From: Protonemura montana
Taxonomy: Eukaryota; Arthropoda; Insecta; Plecoptera; Nemouridae
Assembly (NCBI GenBank): GCA_947568835.1
Contig: OX387603.1
Coordinates: forward strand, 14,098,651-14,162,650
Direction: 5' to 3'
Length of the DNA stretch: 64,000 nucleotides
Shown: positions 1 to 12,212 of the stretch, one piece after another
How the letters are laid out: each line of letters starts with the position of its first letter
How positions within the stretch are numbered: position 1 is the stretch's first letter
The notes under the pieces: generated by a model
Database searches by the model: none
The model's input: only the letters and a program-made list of their open reading frames with translations
What the model was told of the DNA's origin: nothing
Program-made: the position numbers and the translations under genes

Positions 1-224
1 TCTATCAATTCTGAGCACCATTCTTACGTTTTTCAGTATAATGTACTATGTTTGCAGTTTTGTTCTGGTTTGGTCGATTAATATTTGAAGTGAACAATAC
101 TGGAAGCCACCAAATGTACACAAAAAAATTGATATTCTATGACAAACATCTATGACTTATGAAAATATAAGATGTTTTCAAAATTCCAAATGATTGTAAC
201 AAAATTCACTTTTTATGCATTCAG

Positions 225-1124
225 GGCCGCGACTGTTTCTGTCTTGCCCAAGCGAGTGTGCTGGCAGCCAGGTCTGGTTCACGGATCTGTGGAATTACTC
301 GGTGGTGCCTTACCTGATGGAGGCAGTGCGTGAGGGCCTCCAGTTGTATGGACGACGTGCACAGTGGGAAGACCCTGCCCTCTTCATATGCCAGACGTAT
401 CCGTGGACAGAGCACACGGTCCACGGTGGATCTGGCGCACTTCTGAGGTGAGATATTGTTTTGCATGCATTTACGGCTCGTAGTAACATATGACATATGA
501 AATTGTGTGTTTTTAATCCAATGTCTACTATTCTCTCTCTGAAGATACTAATTTCAATTAAGGAATCGCCTTGTGCGAAAACGAAAATTCATAGAAAAAA
601 CTCTTCCGAAATCGAGAAGCGTTAGAAAAATGTTTGTCTGTAAATGATAGAGTAGGGAAAGCAGTTACAGTAACTCTTTTAAGACACAATCCAGAACTTG
701 TTCTTGTATTTTTGAGAATTTTTGTAATTGTCTATAGGATCCTTTTCAATGAGGAATCTGTACAGCAGTTCTTATTTTGTCTGTCCGTTTGTTTGCAGGC
801 TACGACCAGAAGACGTTGGTTACAACATGCAGCATGGTAATGGAGTTGGTAGTAGCAGTGTTAAGTCTATCAGCTCTGCCCAGAGCGATAATGAAGGCGA
901 TCCTCTGGTAAGTTTCTTCGATATAACGTCTGCGCAACTACTTGTTAGACTGTCCTCGATAAAAATTAAATACGTTTTTATTCTGTTTTTAGCTGAATAT
1001 GCTGATGAGACTTCAGGAGGCAGCAAATTATTCCAGCCCTCAAAGTAATGATTCCGATTCGACGAGCATCGATTCACATTCGAGTAGTCAGATGGATACA
1101 TCCAGGATTGAATCGACGCTTTAA
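225..1124 (+). CDS. sick: Neuron navigator (NAV/sickie) C-terminal exons, 5' partial
   Basis: Three coding exons at 225-447, 799-907 and 993-1124 (stop TAA 1122-1124) splice in frame and give the end of a neuron navigator protein; upstream exons lie outside the window. The first exon contains FLSCP, WFTDLWNYSVVPYLMEAVRE and GLQLYGRRAQWEDP. The join continues with LRPEDVGYN, then SDNEGDPL, LNMLMRLQEAANYSS and a Ser/Asp-rich tail ending IESTL, which is the order seen at the C-terminus of vertebrate NAV1-3 and fly sickie. This part is the end of the AAA+ ATPase region plus the conserved tail. The family binds microtubule ends and actin and acts in axon guidance and cell migration. Acceptors are AG at 223-224, 797-798 and 991-992; donors are GTGAGA at 448 and GTAAGT at 908. 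The gene ends tail to tail with SBP2. The family call is firm; orthology to sickie is inferred. Confidence 0.93.
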
Positions 1125-1482
1125 CAATGACGCCAAAGTTTCCACTCGTTGCTTCTAACGAAAAAATTACAATATGCCTGTGTAAATTATTGTTCTTTAT
1201 ACTATAACCATCCATTTTTATACTGTAACCATTGAATATAACTATTATTTATTGACTATTGAAACGCTTTTCTGTACGTGATTTCTTGATAACATTCAGG
1301 CAGCGCTTCCAAAGAAGTATCAACGTGATGGATCCTGTTCCCTCGGACCGCTGAATCAAAAATTAATAACTGAACTTTGTTGAATTTACAAATTAACAAA
1401 CTGGAATTGACAAGTCAGTCTCTACTGGCTTAAGAAAACTATTTATTTAACTGCGTTTTCTCAAGATGTCGTGGTTTAATTT
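1125..1482. other. Tail-to-tail 3' UTR interval between NAV and SBP2
   Basis: About 360 bp separate the two stop codons. The plus-strand side (about 1125-1265) is AT-rich and should hold the NAV 3' UTR, but I see no canonical AATAAA there, only the AT-rich run around 1235-1255. The minus-strand AATAAA for SBP2 is read at about 1442-1447. No coding sequence is visible. Confidence 0.6.
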
Positions 1483-3377
1483 CTAGTCTTTATGCAGTTC
1501 TTTCAGTTTTGTTAGAAATGATGCCACCACTTCCAAATCTGCTTCCTTTTCCTGAGCCTCTTCACTCTTGAATTCTTTCTCTTTTTGGTGAGGGATGCAA
1601 AAACTATCCTAAAGCAAGGAAAACAAGAATGAAATTAGATTTTGTTACTTTTTTTTAATAGTGTTTTATGGAGTTGGTGGATAGAAGCTGTTTGAAGGTA
1701 AAACTTACATTTTTGGCTGGGTTCTGAAATTCGGCTTGCTCCAATCTATTCTTGTAATCAATACGGAGTGACGACAGAAGATCTCGAATTTGATTGAAGT
1801 TGTCCTAGCAAAAATTCACAATCAGGGTAAGTCAATTAAATTTTCAGGCTAGGTATATGTAAACGCCAAAAAAAAAATGTGTATTACTTGAGCCCCCTCG
1901 TAATTGAGAATGCCAATGCAGCTGATGCCCTGAATCTTGAATGACTTGTTTGTGAGTTTCTTAAGATTTCTTCGACCCAAACCAAATACATACGGCACAG
2001 CTTGACTGGAAGCCTCCGTTTTTAGCTGTTCAATGAAATCATCGATGCCGCCTGATTAAAATATAAAATTTTGGTCAGTACTGTTAGTTGGGGTAGACAA
2101 TATGCAGAGTGATTAAAAAAACTCTATACTCACCCTCAGATTTTACTTTTTCGAGATCAGGTGCCAAGATTAATAGTTTCAACTTCTTAAGAATGAGATA
2201 TTTTTTAGTTTCTCGGAAACCAAGAACGAATCTGCGCTTTGCATGAGCTTTGATTGGATCATTGAAGTAAGCTCGATCTTGAAATTTTACAATGTCCGAA
2301 ATAAGCCCAGATAGAAGTGCATCTAATTCTGGAGATAAGGAATGGTCGCAGTAACTGTACATAGGGAGAAATAAAAAACCTTGTATTACTTGGTTTTCAC
2401 CACAAGGAATAAATATAACCACTAAAAAGAACTTACTCTCGAAATTTTCTACTATGTATTGATATTTTTGACTTTGCTTCAGCCAATTCATTTTCTTCTT
2501 GAACTTGGCCAACTTCTTGGGAGGAATTAGTCGGAGGATAAGTAAAATTAATTGTAGGTGTAATGTCAGCCTTTAGTTCTGGTTGCTCTTCTACTTCTAT
2601 GGCCAATGACATATTCAGAGGGATCTCTGTGCCACATATGTCTACTTCAATACACTCGAAGGGCATTTTCTTTGTATTCCTTTCTTGAAGAATAACCCGT
2701 TTGAGTTGAGAAGGCTTTTTTGCTTTTGGTATTTCTCTCACTTTTCCCTTTTTTCTTTCCGGATTTGATGCGTCAAGCTGATTTCCAGAACGCTGGATGG
2801 TGGTTTCTTTTTTAGTGTGAGAAAAACGTTCGTGTGGAACTTTTGGCAATTCACATTTTTTTAAAGCCGTCAACACATCGATTTGAATAGGATCTTTGCG
2901 CTTAGGTTTTGTGAGTTGATCTTTATTAAAAAAATTTTTTTGACCTTGTGTTGAGTCAAAGGTAACGGGTTTTGATTCTTCTGCAGGTAGTAATGTACAC
3001 TCAGTTCCAGTAGTTCTGCTTGTGCTATTTGCATTCGTAACCAAATTCGGCGCCGTTCGTGAATTCCTGTCTCTAAATTTGGATTTTGACGATCCTAGGG
3101 TGGGAAAATCATCAGGAGAAATAACTGGAAGAGCATTTACAGCTTTTGTAGAACTTGATACAATCGTGGCAAGTTCAATTCGATTCACGACTTTCACTCT
3201 TTGATCTTTTGGTTCGTATAGCTTCCTCCTCTTTTCTTCTTCTTTAATGCGTTTAATCTCCTCTTTCTTAAGCTTATTCTTAGTCTGTCTTCTTAATCTC
3301 TTTTCAAGCAGCAATTGCTCAGCATTTTGCTCATCACTAGCTTCGGGAATTGAGGCCACATTTGGTGATGCTTCCAT
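1483..3377 (-). CDS. SECISBP2: SECIS-binding protein 2 (SBP2), complete, 5 exons
   Basis: Minus-strand coding exons are 3377-2437, 2354-2134, 2051-1888, 1804-1709 and 1608-1483 (stop TAG), 515 aa in total, and every junction keeps frame. SBP2 binds the SECIS element in selenoprotein mRNAs and recruits the Sec-tRNA elongation factor so that UGA is read as selenocysteine. The first exon has a Lys/Glu-rich coiled start, then KRKDPIQIDVLTALKK and KVREIPKAKKPSQLKR, which match the SECIS-incorporation domain. IHSRKFRDYCDHSLSPELD leads into the L7Ae-type RNA-binding domain: VKFQDRAY, KAHAKRRFVLGFRE, LKKLKLLILAPDLEKVKSEGG, PYVFGLGRRNLKKLTNKS and GILNYEGAQ. The start ATG (context AAAATGG) has no homologous upstream frame. 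The protein is shorter than human SBP2 (about 850 aa) but longer than the fly protein. A poly(A) signal AATAAA lies about 40 bp past the stop on the minus strand. The donor after exon 3 (GTAATA) is weak. Confidence 0.95.
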
Positions 3378-3572
3378 TTTGCTTGTTGTTTATGTAGAAT
3401 CCAAGATATAAAACCAGTTGCATTTATTAAACTCAAGCAGATATTTGATCATGGCAACACTATTACGACTCAAAATGGCATCATCTAAAAAGTAAATAAC
3501 AAACCCAAGTCCACGACTTTGTCCGCGACCACTTGTTTGACAACTGACATCTATACTTAACCTAAAAATAAC

Positions 3573-3590
3573 CACGTGATCTATCACGTG
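3573..3590. promoter_or_regulatory. Paired CACGTG E-boxes upstream of SBP2
   Basis: Two CACGTG hexamers at 3573-3578 and 3585-3590 lie about 200 bp upstream of the SBP2 start codon, with a 12-bp period. Each is followed by ATCT, and the second sits in the perfect palindrome ATCACGTGAT. This is the class of site bound by bHLH-ZIP factors (USF, MITF/TFE, MAX partners). The spacing and position suggest a promoter-proximal element of SBP2; function is inferred. Confidence 0.5.
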
Positions 3591-3599
3591 ATCTCTCGA

Positions 3600-5200
3600 C
3601 GACAGCGCGAAGCTTGGATAGATTTTTTATTGCGTGGCAAAATAACAGCAATCGTATTATTGTTTTCGTTTCGATGAAATAACGAATGTATTTGGCTTAG
3701 GAAAGCAAATATACATTGAAACGTTAATCACAGAGAATGCATTTGGCAAATTGGTCTTATTGCTTTTGCTCGTTGTCCTACCGATGGCGACTGGCAAAGC
3801 TGTAAAACCATAAATCAAAAAGATTAGAGGTCCTTCATTCTATTCTCTTTGGCCTGGATTAAATCAAGTATTTGTGAAGTCGATAGATCTGATCAGCGAT
3901 GACCACTCTCTAATCCAGTCTGTAAAAAAATATAGGTACCCTGTAAAGTAGTCCACAGTAAAAATCTATAAAGCTACATTCAACTATGCTAAACCCAGAC
4001 TTATATGGACAAGGAACGCTCGTTTATCAAGTCAATTTATTTATGGACATCATAACATAACAGGCACATTCGTGTCGTCATTTTGGTTCTGTCAGGAAGT
4101 ACGCCAGCATAAATGGAATAGTAGACCGTCAATCGGCATAAAATGGTGTTCGGTTATTTGATTACAATTTACAAGGGAAACATTTTAGAGTAAATCTTAC
4201 GGTTTTCACTCTTCAATGGCTCAAGCTTGGTTTTAATAAAATTGTCAGTATCATTTTAGAAATGTCGTCATCACACACAGATATTCTTCATAAAAAAAAA
4301 GCTCGACCAAAGAAATGTTAAAGAAAAATATTGAAGAAAAAACCAATATATTTATAATCAGCTAATAATTGATTTTTAATTGAATTCTTAGATATATCGT
4401 TTACAAGTTTTTTAACAAGTGTCACAATAACGATTAGCTAAGTTAAAAAAAAAAGGCATGTCAACAGAAAACTATTATTCAAAATACAAAATTATACAGC
4501 CTATGGAGATAATTGTAAAATAGCAAATCTTACTGCACTCTGTGCTCTACGAAGTAAGCTCATAAGTAAACTGTGTTGAGAAAACCAGTGCTTGTTATTT
4601 TGGGGTCATGTTTCTTTTGACGAGCAGTGACCTGAAACCCGGGGGCAAATTCTTTCACTGGATTGCCGATCGTCTTGTTTTTTTATTAATAAGATCTTCG
4701 CATTCGAGACCATGCGAACGACGCAGCTAACTCCGCAATCATCTTGTACGATGATGACTTCTGAATGAAATATTAACTTAAGTTCATTCTTCTTTCTACA
4801 AAGGAAAGATCTCATTGTGACCAAAGAGTACAACAGCCCATATGACAAACGTGCGTGATTGAGATCTTTTGGATCACTTAAAGAAGCCTGTCTTTACACA
4901 TATTATAGCTACTTGCCGAACACGATCCTGTAGAATACGTGCAATTGGAAACAATTTTCTTGAGTATAGATCACGAAGATCTATTGAATGCATGGGATAA
5001 ATTAAGGAAAAGAGCATTGGAAATCGAGTAGCCTATGTCTTGAAACTAAATAATTGCATTATACTTTCGAAACTGGTGTATTAAAAAATGCGTCAATTTA
5101 CCTACCAAAATTGAACTAATTAACATTTTTTTATGGCCAATCAATTTGATGCCTTTAACATTGAAAGTTGATGCGGTTTAGTATCTTTAGGTTGTGTTTT
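3600..5200. other. AT-rich intergenic DNA, no gene seen
   Basis: The stretch between the SBP2 promoter side and the candidate exon near 5.2-5.66 kb holds many A/T runs and no reading frame that resembles a known protein. An 80-codon minus-strand frame at 4606-4848 has no recognisable domain and no flanking splice sites that make it convincing. Confidence 0.5.
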
Positions 5201-5659
5201 GTGTTTCGAGTGGGAATCATTATAAACATCCATGCCATGTTGCTGTCCAACAATTCGTGGCTGTTTTGTTTCCTCGTCATCCCCGCCGGTGTGAAGTTTC
5301 TCTATCGCACACCTGTTTCGTTGTCTTGTCTTGACCACCTTTTACCTGTGCGTTGGTAATCCGTGGTGGATTATCTCGATTCTTCGCTTCACCTTGGCTC
5401 GCTGGTAGCTGGCTGCGACGCCGACCGAAGTCGCTGCATTCGGTTTCAGTCGGCTGGCGACCTCCGGAGAGAGCAGACGGTTAGGGTGATTATCGCGTGT
5501 CCCGTCATGACACAGTGCGTGTGACAACCACTACGTGCTTTGCACGTTATTTTGAAAATTTTCGTGCAGTTTAAATTGGTTTGTCGTTAAAAAAGTTATT
5601 GAGCCGTGGATTAAAACTTTGCTGGACTGATCGGCTTGGTGGATACTGCGAATGCAACA
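5200..5659 (+). promoter_or_regulatory. Candidate promoter and 5' noncoding exon
   Basis: This block is clearly richer in G and C than its surroundings and ends in a strong splice donor (CAACAG followed by GTACGT at 5660). It holds no long open frame, so if transcribed it would be a 5' UTR exon. The next convincing plus-strand acceptor joined to conserved coding sequence is TTTCTTCTAG at about 25514-25523, just before the first PEAK-like coding exon, which would make a first intron of about 20 kb. The link between the two is inferred; the exon could belong to an unrelated or noncoding transcript. Confidence 0.35.
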
Positions 5660-8600
5660 GGTACGTTACGAATTGTTTTTAGTGTATATATACGATTTTC
5701 AGTGTACTATCAGATGGAATGCTTACTGTACATTAAAGGTTTTTGCTCAACAGACTGTAAATTAACAGCTGGCTAGGTCAAGAAATGCAAGCAAGTGTCC
5801 AGCAAGCTTTTTGAAAATTATTCGTCGCTTGACACTTCACGTTCAACGTTAAATAGATTGTTTATTTTTGTTGAAAGAAAATAAAACACGTTTTCTCAGT
5901 AAGCATGGTTAAATCGCAGTTATTTAGTTTGGTTGCCGAAATAGTGTCGTGGAACCCAATTACAAAAATCTTAACATTTTATGGGAATTTTCACCCTCTG
6001 TTTGAACCTTGTTAGAGCGCTGTAGCTAGTTTAAGGCCGTCGCTTTCTATAGTTTCAACCAATCTTAACAAACCTAATATTTATTTTGATGATGTACCGC
6101 CTATTGAGACCCATCGGCAAACGAGCTAAGAAAATCGACATCTCTTCACGTCCGTAGAAAGTGTGCGGCATCGCAATAAAAAAATTCATTCATTGCAATT
6201 ATTACGATAAGTGGATTGCCATGGGATGGATTAAATTGGTACCGTATATATCGCATAAGAAAGTCTTAGCTTCCGTTCAGGTGCATTTTAGAAAGTGATT
6301 AGATCCATATTTTATAGGACCAAGCGGCGGCTAATCATTCAATCACTCTATTGTTTCTCTACTTGCTACCTTTTGAGAAAATGACGAGTGCCTAGCTTGT
6401 TTACGGAAGTGTAACGTTTGGCAGGTATTCGAATAACCGTAAGGCCTAGTTCTTATGCATGAATCAGTGAGAGGTGGAATAGGAGTGAGGTTGCGGATGA
6501 GACAGACTGTGAAAAATAGCCTAATGAAAGACAATCCTGGTCCTCGTTTTATCCGGTTCGTTATTTTAGTCGATGAGCAATTAATTTCTAGACTGAGTAT
6601 ATAGTTAGTGAAAATGATGTTGATTACACTAATTGTATGGGCGGTAGAAAAATCAATTTAAAATGTTGCCTTGGTCGAACCTTTCGTCCAAAACCAAGGG
6701 TAAAAGATGCAGGAGTGTCAGGATAGTTGGCACATGGTCTCTCTGTCTGTCTGAGATGAAAACAAGGTGGGGCAACCAAGGACAATGTTTTTTTTTGTGG
6801 AAGTCATTGGCACCAGAAATACTGATACTCATTTTCAAGGAAATTACCATTTATTCCATTTATTGTGTCCACCAACTAGTGACTGGACGTTCTTTTGAAC
6901 GGATATACGGATATCTTGCGCAGGCATTTTACCATCAATTCTCACCTCTCGCTTGTCTTCCTTTGGTGTCAGGGTCATTGACTCAGCTTTAGAATACAGT
7001 AACGACGATATTTTCATGTAATTACATTTTTAGATCAAGTGCATCTCTTCTACGAGCGCAATAAAAAAGATAGCTCAGCCCTAATTGGTAGCTACGTACC
7101 TGCAATATAGGTGTCTTTCCAAGGTACCTATAAAGTTGTGCTCTTCAGCCAAGTTGCTGCATCATCAAATTGGCAATGAATTATTTTGACATTACTGCCA
7201 CAGTAATTTAATATAATGCACAAAACAGGAAGTAAATGTCATAATTCATACATTTACTTATATTTAGACAAAAACTTTGACGCTGTAAGTCCCAGGAATG
7301 TAGGTGATTTATACAAGTATTTTTTTTTACAAAGCCTGATGGCCCCATTATGATTTCTTGGATTTTTTACTGTTGCTTATTTCGTACAGCTTTGTTATTT
7401 ATGCTTGCTGGAAGAAAATAAAAACATGTCTCTTCACTCAAAAATGAGTTATAAAGCATTTCATCTCATAAATAGACACCCATTTCCCTGACAAAGGGCA
7501 ATGCAGCCCCTTCTGCAATAAAATCCATTAGAATACATGCTGAGGGCTGACGGGTATAGTTGGCTAATGAGTACTTTTTGAAGATGGGTTTATTTACTTT
7601 CGCTATATCCTGGCTAGAAAATAAATTCCATCGCTCATTTTGCTGACTTCATAGTAAGTACTCACCGAGTACCTATTTAGCAAGAATCTAACGGACAGCT
7701 GTGCGATGCGAAATTGTTCAGGTACTCAATAAACAATTGCATATGCTTCTGCCATGTAGCTAAAAAATGTACTTGCACTCTTATTTCCTATGCAGAATGT
7801 ACTTAGCCTTACCCAACCAGAATGATGTTTCTATTGTGGGAATACCTTGCATGAGATGTCCATCTTGATACGTATCAACTTATTTCGTCTGCAGCGATGC
7901 TTTGAGCACATGCCCGTTAACAGTCATAATACAACGCAAACGTTTTGTTTCAATCCAAGTTTACATAACTGTTTTAAAATTATTTCATTACATTCTCATT
8001 CCTTTTTTATTTCAGATTTACCGATATTTTCTTGGATTTTTCCCTTAACCCTAGTACGATGCACTTTAAATGCATATATTGCACACGCTTTATGATTGCA
8101 TGGGAGTCTTGAATAGATGGGGGCTAAACCTGCACTTGCCTTTATCTGCGTGGAGATCCGGGTTCGATACAAACTACGAAGCTAGTTAAAGACATGGGGA
8201 AAGCAATAGCTTATTGTCATTTATACCAATTAGGTAATGGCATATGGCGTATGGGTCGTAGAGCGATCTTACCCAGCGTTGACTACGAGACAAGATGGAA
8301 ATAAATGAGTGGGTTTATTTCTGGAAGCAAACACTGAAATGAGAAGAGTGGGATGACATCGAAATGTCGTTTGAAGCCCCTCGCAGTCACTGAAAATAGA
8401 CGACTATTAAATGTATTTGCCGTAGAATAGGGGTTCGTCTCGACTTAGATTAGCGCCGGAAGAAGGGTGTGACGACACTTTAGAAGTTCGAACGCATGAA
8501 TCACGAATTAAGCTAAAAGTGCACGTGCACAAAGATTGGATACAAAGAAGTGGGATCGGTGTCATACCGAGAAAAACACTTTCTCGGATAATGTCACCTT

Positions 8601-9058
8601 TGCTTTATGATTAGACGTCTTTGTTTGGAAGCTATTGTAGTGTGATAAACATGCGAAGAGATGTGTGGGTGTCGTTCGAATGATAGGTCCAAGAATTGTG
8701 AATGACTTTTATAATAAGGTGTGTCAATATGGCAACCAAGTTTAGGGTTTTTGCAAGGTCGCTAATGTTTGGGTTCATTTTTTTTTGTTACAATAAGATA
8801 AGTAATTGATAAGTAATGATGCTTTTTACAGTGCTCCGCCAATAGCGGTAATGTCAAACGACAAACAATGCAAAGACTGATAATCAACTAAAGTGTGTCC
8901 TAAAAACTCAGTTGCATCGATTTAAGTCAATATTTACCGCCGAAACATGTAAGATATCCGATTTGATTGATTATGCTGTGATGTCGAGTGTTTAGGGTTT
9001 GCAAATATCACTGGGTTACCGGGCGGGAAGGGATGAGGGCAGGTGAGTTGGTAACACA

Positions 9059-9190
9059 GTCGAGATGGGTTGAAATGTTGATACTTGACAGAATGAACAT
9101 GAATCGAACGAAGACTCTTCTAATCGCCACTTGAAAAAGCTATGCACATGAGTTTTTAGGATACATTGTATTTGTTTTTGGATCAATTTT
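9059..9190 (+). repeat. Dispersed repeat, copy A (partner near 57.3 kb)
   Basis: This segment shares an ordered series of blocks with 57312-57450: GTCGAGA, GGGTTGAA, GTTGA, GAACATGAATC, CCACTTG, TGAGTTT and GGATACA. The two copies are diverged and in the same orientation. The family and ends are unknown. Confidence 0.6.
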
Positions 9191-10198
9191 ATACGCTTTT
9201 TAGCACAAATATAATAGATATAAATATATACATCTTGGTTTGAAAGCATATTCCCCTGCGATTCAACTGAACGGTGATATGTTTTTCTGGGTCGGAAAGA
9301 GTGATCGAGCTTTCCAAAAAAATCAATAACCATATAGTTAGTGAACTCAATGTTGCATCACCTCCGTCACATATATGCACATGAGGAAGAAGGACGCCCA
9401 CTTCCATTGCCATGTCCTCAGGGTGCTCATATTGTCAAAGCGGTTTTTATGGCTTGTTCTATTTTGCATATTTATTTACTTGACAATAAAGTAAGTATTT
9501 AAGCATGAAAGTTATTGGTTTTATTTTAAATTATTGTCTTGAATGACATACTGTGCTAAAAACTCATGATGGCGGGTCTAAAATGGTGCACCATGATTGA
9601 TTGTCGCCAAGTATTAAAGTACATATGGGGAGAATTTTGTAAACCATAAAACAAGATCCGTGACTTGTTGCCGCTTTGAAGCAAATTTAGCGAGGTACAG
9701 TTCCATGAGAAATAAGTTTTAAAGCTAAGACACCGATACTTAATTGGCAACGGTATTTTCACGTCATGATGCTAAACCGATCGACTCAAAGAGGAACGGA
9801 ACACGATAAAATGTTTCAATCTAAACTTTAATCAACGCCACCAATTACATTCACGTTTTTTTTTTTATTAAAAAATAAAAAGAAACGAAACTTGTTAAGT
9901 TGATGATGTTTTCGTGGTATTTCGTTCAGGCGAGCGAAATGTTCATGACATTCAATAGGAGAATTTTGATTGGTTCTTGAACTGAGACTGCAATGCGTCC
10001 GATCGAATGGAAAACGTTTTTTTGTTTGAATTGTCACATTTTTTTCCCGAGCGCCCGAAGCCAGATTATACTCGCTCTCAATTTCTACGCGAGTCGTGAC
10101 TAGTTTTCGTGTTGTAAAACGTGTGATAACAATTATATTTAATTTTCTTTTTATTCGGCAATCATCGTTTCTATTCCATGTATTAAATAATGATCGAA

Positions 10199-10230
<32 letters not shown>
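10199..10230. repeat. (CAT)n microsatellite
   Basis: Ten perfect CAT units plus two bases. A simple repeat with no visible link to a gene; a shorter CAT-rich run also occurs in the tail of the 5S-headed SINE family elsewhere in the window. Confidence 0.95.
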
Positions 10231-10232
<2 letters not shown>

Positions 10233-11879
10233 TAATTACTTTGTCGTGGAGAATGCGATCCTAACCTATAGGTAATTTTAACCAAATCTTTGCTCTACAT
10301 CATAATGCAATTGTTTTAAATTGCGGATGAAGTAAGAGTGTAAAGCAATGCTTTGTTAAACCAATACTAATAGTTTCGGATAGGATTCCTCTCTCTATCC
10401 GTCGACCAGGATTCCATTTTATCAAATCTCTTGCAAGACGCACTGTCCAGTTCTCTCTCAAGCAATCTCAACACTGCAACGGGTTTGTGCAAATTAATTT
10501 ACAGTTATGCCTGTCACAACGTCCAAGAAATCATCTTCATTTTGGACATCCAATCGTTTACAACGAACGAACGCCATCCTTGATAATTTGACGATAAGAA
10601 ATTCATCAACGGTCTCAAATGTTGATACAAGTCCAAGAATTTAATCGGACAAAGACCCGCGGGAATGAATTCCTGCACGCTTCTTCTCGCGATTGAGCTG
10701 CCCGCCGAGGGCACGTCTTACCTCTAGCATGCACAAGAGAATACCTGCAAGTCTAAGACACGCCATAAGACTGCAACTTTTGCAAAATCATATGGGTGGG
10801 TCAACACTCGAGACACTCCTGGAGACTGGAGAGAATGATCTTATTTATTAAGTTTATAAGTCGTATAGTATGTAGTGCGTGTAACTGACGTTCTTATAAT
10901 TATTTCACTGTAACTGCCGGTACATACCACAGAATTTATTAGAGATATGAAGTCTCGTGATGGTTAGGTATTCGGCATACGAAGTACAGAATAATTTTCT
11001 CGAGAGATTCGGACCGGTTTGCATACGATATTTTTTCTCAGTAAAATAAATGTAATCTGTAATAAAAATCAATACTTATATCAAGTTCAAACCATAAAAA
11101 ATGGGATTGAAATCGCAATTTTAGCGTTCTAGTTAGAAATAAATGTTGGCATCGAATAGCTGGTATAGCTGGTATGGGTGCTAATAACTAATAGGGCGAC
11201 TAGATAATAGCTGGGCTTTGATTTGAGAAAATAAAATCGAAGTGTACTACAGCGAGATGAGCACATACATTCCATTGCTTTAGGTTGTGAATTGTGATTG
11301 ATGCAATGAAACTCATTACTTTCACTGGAATTCTTATTATAGTGAATGATAATGTAGATGGAGTCCTGCATTACGTTTCTATAACTTGGGTGGTGCAAAG
11401 CAATCTGACATAGCTGTTGATTTTCACGATAAAATTGCTTCTTTGTATGAATTATGTTTAAATACCTCCAGGCATTATTAGGTCATACCACTTTATTGTT
11501 AGTTAATTGCGGTTAAATACGTAAAATTGATTACTTTGTTCGTAAAGTGTGAAAGATTATGTAAGTAGAAAACGCATTGCATTTTTTCAATTATATTTAT
11601 ATCAATAACAACCGCAACTCTAATTGCATTTATTTCTTTTTAATGTACTCGTTTTGGAAATCAGTTTGGTAACTTCAGTTCGTACTGTGGCTGAATGCGC
11701 TGATGTTCAATCGTTTCTTGTAGTGGTCAAAATGAATTTGATAATCAATCAAAATTCTTGTGGGTAAATTGACCGCCCGGCAGGACAAATTCTTTCCGGA
11801 TATTGGTAATTTTTTTTAGTATAAAATATAAATATGCATATGAAGTGAAATTAAGGATAGTACCGTGCTAATGTCTAAT

Positions 11880-12212
11880 TTACCGACCCGACAATAATGA
11901 AGAACGCTACTAAGTGGTGTCACCATCGTTTTGAATTTAAGATATTTAATTTCGTTACTTCTTGCAGAATACTTGCGTTTGCGACTGGTTTACGCTCAAT
12001 CAATCTTTATTGAAGCTAACCTCAACTTTTGATGAACATGCATCGATATTTTAAGTCGTAACTATTTAATTACATAGTTTTTTTTAAAGGACGGCTGCAA
12101 GCGCCATTTGGGTAGCACATACCGTTACCACGTGTTGCCTGCTCGTTTGCTCAGCAGAAAGTTTAACACTCTAACTGGCTTTCTGATTTTATCTATACAC
12201 TCAATGATGATA
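11880..12212 (+). repeat. Dispersed repeat R1, copy 1
   Basis: One of four copies of a roughly 330-bp repeat; the others are at 25138-25348 (minus), 59600-59930 and 60598-60845. Shared blocks in order are TTTACCGAC, GGTGTCACC, ATTTAATTTCGTTA, CTGGTTTACGCT, ATTTTAAGTCG, GCAAGCGCCATTTGGGTAGC, CACGTGTTGCC, GCTCGTTTGCTCAGCAGAAA and GTTTAAC. There is no coding frame, no tRNA-like head and no clear terminal inverted repeat, so the class is unknown. Confidence 0.75.

Noticed and set aside
4735-4775. SECIS-like ATGATGA...CTGA...AAA pattern next to the SBP2 gene
   Set aside because: The required helix with non-Watson-Crick GA/AG pairs and an apical AA loop cannot be drawn, and no selenoprotein frame precedes it. 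The nearby pairing is only a 7-bp hairpin.
4606-4848. 80-codon minus-strand frame upstream of SBP2
   Set aside because: No recognisable domain, composition like the flanks, and no credible splice partners; likely chance.
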